From positions 1 through 15,167 of the forward strand of contig JBBQAZ010000024.1 of the NCBI GenBank assembly GCA_038316995.1: a stretch of 15,167 bases of DNA, given 5' to 3'. The notes beneath the pieces are model-generated. The model saw only the letters and a program-made list of their open reading frames with translations. It did not search any database and was not told where the DNA came from. Each line of letters begins with the position of its first letter. The first letter of the stretch is position 1. Positions 5,029 through 10,862 of this stretch are shown piece after piece. The position numbers and the translations under genes are program-made. Source of the stretch: JAXHNE01 sp038316995 (lineage in GTDB: Bacteria; Patescibacteriota; Saccharimonadia; Saccharimonadales; JAXHNE01).

Positions 5029-6717
5029 ATGTACTTCGCCAAATTTAAGAAAATTTATCTTGGTCTCATTGCCCTTTTCATAGTGTCGTTTTCGGTTATA
5101 GCCAATGCTGTGCCTAGTGACTCTACCTGGACTTCCAGATTCTACAACAGAACGATAAGCTCGGGTAACAAACAATTGGTAGTTGAATCTACTGGAAACG
5201 GTTTAGGCGAAGAGTATCTGTCCACAACTGGCCAAAAAACACAATCTAATGGTAAAAACTATGTGGTTTTTAGTGGAACTGTGGCTTATTCTCCCGACAG
5301 ATTTAGTGGTGGTGATAAAAATAAGCCAGAAAACCAATGTGGAATTCAAATGCAATTTTGGGTTGCCGATGATGCCCCGGGGAAAGCTAGTGTGTTCGTA
5401 ACTGGATCGGGATCTACGTCGGGTGGCGCCAATCTAAGTAGATGCCCTGATGATATTCTCAATGAGGCAAAAGGAAAGTTTGACAGAAAAATTACTAACA
5501 TGAATTCTCCGGCAACCTTCACGGCCGTGTACGGTTCTGGGGCGAGTGAGCCAGCCAAAACAAAAGATGCAGTGATTGATGTAATCCAATTAACGAACGG
5601 CGACTCATCTCAAACTGCAGACGAATCAGACATTCCTGATTCAGACACAGTTACATTAAAAGGTAATGGTGTAGATACGTCAAAAACCACAACTACTAGA
5701 GTTGTAGGCACGCCACCGGACGCTGGCAGGATAAGATACGGCGTGACTTTTGAAAATTTAGAACCCGGTAACTACGAAGCCTGCTCTAAGGCAGTAAGTA
5801 AGTGCATAACGTTTGTGAAAAAAAGCGGTGAAGTTTTCAGGGGTCAAATACAAGGAGATGAAAGTACGGCCCTAAAAGTTGTCAGTACTGAAGAAAAGGA
5901 GGAAGATAATTCGTGTGAGTCAAAGGGCGGGGCATTGGGGTGGATTACTTGCCCAACAATAAAAATAATGGGAAATGCTCTGGACTGGGTGGACGGTCAA
6001 ATGACAGAGTTGCTACGGCTAGAAAGAAGTCGTTATGATAGCCCTGAACTGCGTGAATCAAGTAAAGTGTTTAGAAATTTTGCCTTCAGTCTGCTTATTC
6101 CAATAATGCTTGTAATGGTAATTGCAACTGCATTGGGTTTTGATTTTGTAAGTGCATATACCGTAAAGACTGCTCTACCAAGAATGGTTATTGCTGTCAT
6201 ATTTATTGCGCTGTCTTTCGACCTGCTTGTATTTGTGATCGGCTTTGTTCAGGTGGTAGGCGACGGTGTCCAAAACATAATACTTGGACCATTTAGCTAT
6301 TTCACCCAGGGGGGTGTAGAACAACAAATGACCAGCACAACAAAACTAAGTGATCTTGTAGGTTCTGGCGGCCAAACTGCTGCTACAGATATCGGAATTG
6401 GCGGCGTCTTGGTAGGTTCCGCGATTGCCGGGCTTGCGGGGGCAAGTGTTACAGGTGCGATTTTTGCAATACTTGGATTTGTTGCGACAGCCTTTGTTAC
6501 CATGCTGGGTGTTTTCGTACTGCTACTATTTAGGCAAACAATGATCGTGCTACTTCTGTTGATTGCCCCAGTTGCAATATTGCCGTGGATTTTCCCGGGC
6601 AGAGATAAACTGTATAGTCTATGGAGTAAAACCTTTTGGTTAATGATCTGGTTTTACCCAATAATAATGTTAGCAGTAGGTGTAGGTAAGGCAATGTCAG
6701 CGGTGGCCCTAAGATGA
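5029..6717 (+). CDS. VirB6-like polytopic type IV secretion channel protein
   Basis: The product is 562 residues from the ATG at 5029. A signal peptide (MYFAKFKKIYLGLIALFIVS...ANA, cleavage near residue 27) is followed by a ~280-residue outside domain with two cysteine pairs (NQCGI/SRCPDD and EACSK/KCITF). The segment GALGWITCPTIKIMGNALDW (about 305-325) leads into the membrane part. Hydrophobic helices lie at about 349-375, 386-411, 456-480, 482-505, 507-524 and 534-560. The order ...SRYDSPELRESSKVFRNFAF..., then TALPRMVIAVIFIALSF, then RQTMIVLLLLIAPVAILPWI matches the VirB6/TrbL-like proteins of CPR secretion loci, which form the inner-membrane channel. A GTG at 5002 would add nine residues, but it breaks the signal-peptide pattern and lies inside the proposed promoter. 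The stop overlaps the next start by ATGA. Confidence 0.82.
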   Translation: MYFAKFKKIYLGLIALFIVSFSVIANAVPSDSTWTSRFYNRTISSGNKQLVVESTGNGLGEEYLSTTGQKTQSNGKNYVVFSGTVAYSPDRFSGGDKNKPENQCGIQMQFWVADDAPGKASVFVTGSGSTSGGANLSRCPDDILNEAKGKFDRKITNMNSPATFTAVYGSGASEPAKTKDAVIDVIQLTNGDSSQTADESDIPDSDTVTLKGNGVDTSKTTTTRVVGTPPDAGRIRYGVTFENLEPGNYEACSKAVSKCITFVKKSGEVFRGQIQGDESTALKVVSTEEKEEDNSCESKGGALGWITCPTIKIMGNALDWVDGQMTELLRLERSRYDSPELRESSKVFRNFAFSLLIPIMLVMVIATALGFDFVSAYTVKTALPRMVIAVIFIALSFDLLVFVIGFVQVVGDGVQNIILGPFSYFTQGGVEQQMTSTTKLSDLVGSGGQTAATDIGIGGVLVGSAIAGLAGASVTGAIFAILGFVATAFVTMLGVFVLLLFRQTMIVLLLLIAPVAILPWIFPGRDKLYSLWSKTFWLMIWFYPIIMLAVGVGKAMSAVALR

Positions 6718-7781
6718 TTGACTTTGTAACAAATTTTGCGCAGGCCGCTGCATTAGGTGATAGTGATTTTATAAAAACCATTACTGCTTTGGTGTTCTGG
6801 GTAGGTGGTTACGTAGCTGCACCATTAATATTTATGGCAACCCTAGGTGTATTTAAGAATATTGCCGGAATGGGAAGCGGTCGACTCAAGGGACTACGTA
6901 GTAAAGTCACGGACAAGGCAAGCGGTCGGTTTAAGACGGACAAGGGCATCCGGCAACAATTTTCAGAACAAAAACGGAATGCTGCCGCACAAAGAAGCAA
7001 GTATAACTGGCGTAATAGAAGGGCGATCAACGATCCTGCTAGCAGTGATGAAAGAGCCCAGAGGCCAGGTCGAGAGGAGTGGAGAAATGCGCAAAATCAA
7101 TCCCTTAAGGCGGGCGTAATTGGGTCGCAACCATCATTACTTGGAGCGAAGGCGGAAGAATCTGCGAAGAAAGAAGCCATGGCAGCTGCACATTATAAAC
7201 TTTCTCAAGAAACTGTTAACGCAGGAATGTCTAGGTCAGATACTCTCAATCATCTTGAAAACAGAGCACTCAATTCCGACTCAGACTTTGAAAGACAAGC
7301 TGCAGTTGCCCAGTTAACCCAACAACAGGCTGTTGAACATATTGGAAGGGTTAAGAGTACTGCCAGACAGCGAGCAATTAACGGCGACCACACTGCAAGA
7401 AACTCATTTAATCAAGCACTTCCTGAAGCGTACAGCGCTCTTAAGACAATTTCTCCGGATCTAGCACTTGAAATCGGTGATCAAACATTCGTTGATGATG
7501 ATGGAAATAGGATAACCGACACACAAGATATTGAAAGAAGAAGTGAAGAAATCACTCGAACTCAAGCGAGAAGCAGTTTTGCTAATGTAAGCACGGATCA
7601 TCACTCAAGCATGAAGCCTGCGGGTTGGCAACGTTGGATGGATCAAGGTATTGAAGGCCAAAGAGAAGCAACCGCTGCTTATGAGAAAGTCATGAATGAT
7701 CCACAAGCAAAAACAAAACTTGCAAACGAAGTTCATGGACTATTCGGACGAGACCAGGACGGTAATCTGCTTCCGCTATAG
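6714..7781 (+). CDS. One-TM protein with a long charged cytoplasmic tail, coupled to the VirB6-like gene
   Basis: The 355-residue product is of no family I recognise. The N-terminus (MIDFVTNFAQAAALGDSDFI) leads into one or two closely spaced hydrophobic segments at about 20-48. A very basic stretch follows (about 55-110: GRLKGLRSKVTDKASGRFKT, RNAAAQRSKYNWRNRR), then about 240 residues rich in A, Q, E, R and predicted mostly helical. It has no cysteine-rich part and no catalytic motif I can see. The ATGA overlap (6714-6717) with the VirB6-like stop implies coupled translation and a stoichiometric partner. In longer homologous architectures such a tail could be the C-terminal extension of the VirB6-like protein; whether this is a split gene cannot be told here. 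DNA binding by the basic stretch is possible but unsupported. Confidence 0.8.
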   Translation: MIDFVTNFAQAAALGDSDFIKTITALVFWVGGYVAAPLIFMATLGVFKNIAGMGSGRLKGLRSKVTDKASGRFKTDKGIRQQFSEQKRNAAAQRSKYNWRNRRAINDPASSDERAQRPGREEWRNAQNQSLKAGVIGSQPSLLGAKAEESAKKEAMAAAHYKLSQETVNAGMSRSDTLNHLENRALNSDSDFERQAAVAQLTQQQAVEHIGRVKSTARQRAINGDHTARNSFNQALPEAYSALKTISPDLALEIGDQTFVDDDGNRITDTQDIERRSEEITRTQARSSFANVSTDHHSSMKPAGWQRWMDQGIEGQREATAAYEKVMNDPQAKTKLANEVHGLFGRDQDGNLLPL

Positions 7782-8004
7782 GCTCTCGTAAGGCCAAGAA
7801 TTAATAAATAAAGGTAGGTCTGACCTTGCAATCAAAATAAGTTAAAGATTTCTCTGTCTTCAATGCTGGGCTGGAAGTGATGTTTTCTACACCTGCGATA
7901 AACAGCTTGAACAGAGCTAATAAAACATCCCAACCTTAAAAGTTAAACTCCTAAAATAATCGTAAGCTTTATACTTTAAACCTGATACTTTATACTTAAC
8001 TGAT
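7782..8004 (+). promoter_or_regulatory. Intergenic region with tandem -10-like repeat before the PrgI gene
   Basis: This 223-nt stretch shows no ORF. A weak hairpin (AAGGT at 7811-7815 with ACCTT at 7823-7827) has no T-run. Near the right end, CTTTATACTT occurs twice, at 7967-7976 and 7988-7997, exactly 21 nt apart. Each copy contains TATACT; the second TATACT (7991-7996) lies 8 nt before the ATG at 8005. There is no Shine-Dalgarno before that ATG, so the second copy is the likely -10 of a leaderless transcript. No clear -35 is seen. Confidence 0.45.
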
Positions 8005-9129
8005 ATGGCGACGTACAAAGTAATTCAGGATATAGAGGCCGACGACAAGCTGCTAGGGCCGCTTAGTTTAAAGCAGTTTATTTACTTTTCTATTACCTGT
8101 ATTTGTTTATATTTGACGTTTCTATTTGCCACTAAAGGCGCGCCGTTCGTCGGAGTTATATTGTTGCCTCCGGCTGCATTCTTTGGGGTATTAGCTTTTC
8201 CCTGGAGTAGTTCCCAGCCTACAGAAGTCTGGTTACTAGCAAAAGTTCGGTTTTTCTTTAAGCCCCGCAGGCGTATTTGGGACCAAGCAGGGATTAAAGA
8301 GCTTGTTACGATTACCGTACCTAAAAAAGTTGAAAGACACCTAACCGATGGACTTGATCAACGGCAGGTCCTTAGCCGGCTGGATGCACTTGCTAAAACC
8401 GTAGATAGTCGTGGCTGGGCCGTTAAGCAATTAAATGCTGCGCCTTTCGGAGATTCAACACCAAGTTCAGACAGGCTGACAGTTGGGACAGAAACCACGG
8501 GTAGTATTGTAGTGTCAGATGTCAGCCTCCAGGATGACGTACTGGATGAGCGAAACAACCCCACAGCCCAGAAAATTGACCAAATGATTACTAAATCTAC
8601 GGCCGCCCACCAAGAGCAACTGCGATCACAGCTTGCTGGGGCTGGAACGCAAACAGCACCCCAGAATAATCCTTCTCAAAATCAGCCGGCGGACTATTGG
8701 TTTATGCATCAAAACGACCCGGGTAGTACCCCGGCAGGCATGGCCACAGGTCAGGGAAGCGTTGTTGCGCCGCATTCCGATAGCCCGGCACCCACCTCGC
8801 AACCAACGCAACCTGCGATATCAAAAGAGGATGAAGCGGCACTATTAGATAAAATAAAAAGTTCGCAGGCGCGTAGGCCGTACCGCAACACTCACCAAAA
8901 AAATATTACGCCAATTTCTGAGCAAAAAAAGCAAAATAAGATTAATGAAATCAGCGAAAGTAAGCCAAGCCAAGCGGAGCCAGAAGTTAAACAGCCAAAC
9001 TTGCCGTCTCATGACCCAGCTATTTTGGGACTATCCCAAAACGATGATTTGAACATAGAAACAATTGCGCGGCAAGCAAACAAACCAAAAGAACAGCCAC
9101 CAGACGAAGTGGTAATTAATCTACATTAA
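8005..9129 (+). CDS. PrgI-family membrane protein of the type IV secretion system
   Basis: The 374-residue product begins with the PrgI-type module: MATYKVIQDIEADDKLLGPL, two adjacent membrane helices (about 21-42 and 46-67, ending LAFPWSSSQPTEV), and WLLAKVRFFFKPRRRIWDQ, the conserved aromatic/basic end of the module. PrgI proteins are small VirB3-like membrane partners of the VirB4 ATPase in monoderm-type systems. Here the module is followed by about 270 hydrophilic residues (Q, P, S, N-rich from about 185 on) that look disordered; the usual PrgI protein is only about 100-130 residues, so this tail is an extension. The gene lies upstream of the TraC-like and VirB4 genes, the expected order. 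Confidence 0.85.
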   Translation: MATYKVIQDIEADDKLLGPLSLKQFIYFSITCICLYLTFLFATKGAPFVGVILLPPAAFFGVLAFPWSSSQPTEVWLLAKVRFFFKPRRRIWDQAGIKELVTITVPKKVERHLTDGLDQRQVLSRLDALAKTVDSRGWAVKQLNAAPFGDSTPSSDRLTVGTETTGSIVVSDVSLQDDVLDERNNPTAQKIDQMITKSTAAHQEQLRSQLAGAGTQTAPQNNPSQNQPADYWFMHQNDPGSTPAGMATGQGSVVAPHSDSPAPTSQPTQPAISKEDEAALLDKIKSSQARRPYRNTHQKNITPISEQKKQNKINEISESKPSQAEPEVKQPNLPSHDPAILGLSQNDDLNIETIARQANKPKEQPPDEVVINLH

Positions 9130-9324
9130 CTATATTCAGGCTCTAGTGTCTAGTTTTTAGCTGATAGTTTTTTCAGTATCGCGCTTAGCATTTTCTGTAC
9201 CTCGTTAGTTAGCAAGATTTCTTAACTAACTCAAACGATTTTTGCCAGACAATGAGATCCTTATAAGAACTTACCATTCTGACACTATAGCCTAAAACCT
9301 AGAAACTATAACCTAGTAATGGTT
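9130..9324. repeat. Intergenic region with degenerate inverted repeats
   Basis: No coding region is seen. GGCTCTAGTGTC (9139-9150) is matched 11/12 in inverted orientation by GACACTATAGCC (9281-9292). In a second register, the left TCTAGTTTTTAGCTGATAG (9149-9167) resembles the reverse complement of the right-hand stretch around 9285-9303. Between them GTTAGTTA (9204-9211) pairs perfectly with TAACTAAC (9223-9230) as a hairpin without a T-run. The hairpin could end the PrgI transcript; the outer repeats look like remnants of a short repeat family. Confidence 0.5.
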
Positions 9325-9352
9325 TTGAGCTTAGCTTGTTTTACTCTATAAT
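9325..9352 (+). promoter_or_regulatory. Promoter of the TraC-like/VirB4 operon
   Basis: TTGAGC (9325-9330) and a perfect TATAAT (9347-9352) are separated by 16 nt. Transcription would start near 9359-9360, giving a 5' leader of about 125 nt. The leader contains the palindrome ACCTTTTTAAAGGT (9371-9384), and two tiny ORFs (9389-9439, 16 codons; 9444-9479, 11 codons, MTEDWNLKIEV) in front of the ATG at 9486. The first mini-ORF has AAGGTGGG at 9380-9387, too close for standard initiation. Whether either is translated is unknown. Confidence 0.65.
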
Positions 9353-9485
9353 TGTGCTTATAAAAGAATAACCTTTTTAAAGGTGGGAATGATGCAAACT
9401 ACACGAAGTAAAATTGATAAGGAAAACTCTAGTGGTTAGTTTTATGACTGAAGATTGGAATTTGAAAATTGAGGTTTAATTTATA

Positions 9486-10397
9486 ATGGATCCAAATGGT
9501 GTAAGCCAACAACCAAATTTGCAGCAGGCCGGTCAACAGCCTCTACAAGGCTACCCACAGGGAATTCCCGGACAACCTCAGCAATCCATGAACCAAGGCT
9601 ACGGCCCTCAAGCAAACATTGGCGGGACAGGTCAGCCAGCACCACCAGAAAAGTCTGCTTCTATTCCATCTAACCCAAACAGCACTCAAAATTCTCTGCA
9701 AATAGCCGAAGTTCGCGATGGAATAGTAATCATGAGCGACGGTTCTTTCCGTTCCGTAGTAGCCGTTAAATCAATCAACTTTGATCTTATGAGCCCAGAA
9801 GAACGCGAAGCGGTTGAGTTTAGCTATCAAGGATTTCTGAATTCACTTTATTTTCCAATTCAAATTTTCTTACGTTCCCGGAAAGTAGACCTTGGCCCGT
9901 ATATTCAAAAACTTGACAAGATCAGGAGCGAACATGACAACATGCTCTTGGCGCTACTTATGGAGGACTATATTACATACATTGACAACCTGGCGTTTCA
10001 GACCAACATTATGGACAAAAGCTTTTATGTTGTAATCCCATACTTCCCAGAAGGTGACATGAAAAAGGTAGTAGATAGTGGTAAGAGTTTCTTTGTGGGG
10101 CTTGGAACGATATTTAAGCCTAAAGACGTGCACGTAACAATTAATGAAGCGTCACTAAACAAGGCCAAGGATGAACTTAGAAACAGGGTTCAATCAGTAC
10201 TGGGCGGCCTGCAACAAAGCGGCATTCAGGGAATTCCACTTGATACCCAAGAATTAATTGAACTTTACTACGACACCTACAATCCAGACACCGCCACGCG
10301 GCAACACCTAAAAGACTTTGACAGCATGACAGCCCCGATTATTACAAAAGGCGAAGGCCAAGCCGCCCAACCACAACTAGACAAGGACATCTTTTGA
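9486..10397 (+). CDS. TraC-like protein of the type IV secretion motor
   Basis: The 303-residue product has a Q/P/G/N-rich, probably disordered N-terminus (1-62). The folded domain starts near SLQIAEVRDGIVIMSDGSFR and runs to about 265: FRSVVAVKSINFDLMSPEER, FPIQIFLRSRKVDLGPYIQK, DKSFYVVIPYFPEGD and LDTQELIELYYDTYNPD. This is the TraC-like domain that in conjugation systems forms the N-terminal part of, or accompanies, the VirB4/TraC ATPase; the pattern matches the small proteins that precede VirB4 in CPR loci. It has no Walker motif, so it is not itself an ATPase. GAGG lies 11 nt before the ATG, a weak Shine-Dalgarno. The stop TGA shares its A with the next ATG (TGATG, 10395-10399). It probably acts at the inner face of the membrane with VirB4. 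Confidence 0.75.
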   Translation: MDPNGVSQQPNLQQAGQQPLQGYPQGIPGQPQQSMNQGYGPQANIGGTGQPAPPEKSASIPSNPNSTQNSLQIAEVRDGIVIMSDGSFRSVVAVKSINFDLMSPEEREAVEFSYQGFLNSLYFPIQIFLRSRKVDLGPYIQKLDKIRSEHDNMLLALLMEDYITYIDNLAFQTNIMDKSFYVVIPYFPEGDMKKVVDSGKSFFVGLGTIFKPKDVHVTINEASLNKAKDELRNRVQSVLGGLQQSGIQGIPLDTQELIELYYDTYNPDTATRQHLKDFDSMTAPIITKGEGQAAQPQLDKDIF

Positions 10398-10429
10398 TGA
10401 GCAAAGAGACGAGAGTAATGAGCAAAGAG
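10397..10429 (+). repeat. Direct repeat of ATGAGCAAAGAG at the four-helix gene start
   Basis: ATGAGCAAAGAG occurs at 10397-10408 and again at 10418-10429, in the same reading frame 21 nt apart (MSKETRV then MSKEVTK). Both copies could pair with the downstream arm at 10810-10827, the second copy as part of a longer match. Confidence 0.85.
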
Positions 10430-10807
10430 GTCACTAAAATTGTTAATTTTAGTGATTTAAACGCATGGAAACAGGCCCATAAACTTTACGTTGAAGTTTA
10501 TGGTGCTACTAAGAGGTTTCCTAAAGAAGAGGTCTTTGGCATAACAAGCCAAATCAGAAGAGCATCTCTATCAGTTAGTTCAAACATAGCTGAAGGCTTC
10601 GGAAGAAGTAGTAATGCAGATAGATTACATTTTTACGTCATGGCCCGAGGCTCTTTGTATGAAGTACAGAACCAACTTATTGCTGCACATGACGTAGAAC
10701 TTATTCAAAGGACCACATTTGAACAACTTATTGAAACGGCTTACACTGCCCAAAGAATACTAATTGGTCTTATCACCGCAACCAAAAAAAGGACGACCAC
10801 AGCATGA
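10397..10807 (+). CDS. Four-helix-bundle protein (S23 / 23S rRNA intervening-sequence family)
   Basis: The product is 136 residues from ATG 10397, or 129 from ATG 10418; the two starts lie in a duplicated ATGAGCAAAGAG. Family hallmarks are visible: NFSDLNAWKQAHKLYVEVY at the start of helix 1, FPKEEVFGITSQIRRASLSV, then SSNIAEGFGR, the most conserved motif of the family, and FYVMARGSLYEVQNQLIAAH in helix 3, ending with AQRILIGLI. The length (about 115-135) is typical. Members occur inside 23S rRNA intervening sequences and, as diverged relatives, next to diversity-generating retroelements; their biochemical role is largely undefined, with nucleic-acid binding proposed for some. No reverse transcriptase or rRNA gene is seen here. 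It is placed between the TraC-like and VirB4 genes and is bounded by inverted repeats, unlike anything else in the operon, which suggests insertion. Confidence 0.9.
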   Translation: MSKETRVMSKEVTKIVNFSDLNAWKQAHKLYVEVYGATKRFPKEEVFGITSQIRRASLSVSSNIAEGFGRSSNADRLHFYVMARGSLYEVQNQLIAAHDVELIQRTTFEQLIETAYTAQRILIGLITATKKRTTTA

Positions 10808-10827
10808 CTCTCTTTGCTCGTTACTCT
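10412..10827 (+). other. Inverted-repeat-bounded cassette carrying the four-helix-bundle gene
   Basis: The left arm AGAGTAATGAGCAAAGAG (10412-10429) is matched by the right arm CTCTTTGCTCGTTACTCT (10810-10827). Reverse-complementing the right arm gives 17 of 18 identities. Allowing one bulge, pairing extends inward to GTCA/TGAC. The left arm holds the second ATG of the gene, and the right arm starts just after its TGA (10805-10807), so the gene exactly fills the loop. It lies 14 nt beyond the TraC-like stop and ends 19 nt before the VirB4 Shine-Dalgarno. The layout resembles 23S rRNA intervening sequences (terminal stem plus S23-type ORF), but no rRNA is nearby. I see no transposase and no target-site duplication beyond the direct repeat. 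Confidence 0.65.
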
Positions 10828-10862
10828 ATTATCGTTTCTCTACATCAGAAGGGATGTATCTG

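Noticed and set aside
10397..10807. Diversity-generating retroelement accessory (Avd) protein
   Set aside because: No reverse transcriptase, template repeat or variable repeat is visible in the window; the SSNIAEGFGR motif fits the general S23/IVS-type family.
10764..10862. Upstream extension of virB4 into the four-helix-bundle gene
   Set aside because: The added residues have no VirB4-like pattern, and a good Shine-Dalgarno precedes ATG 10863.
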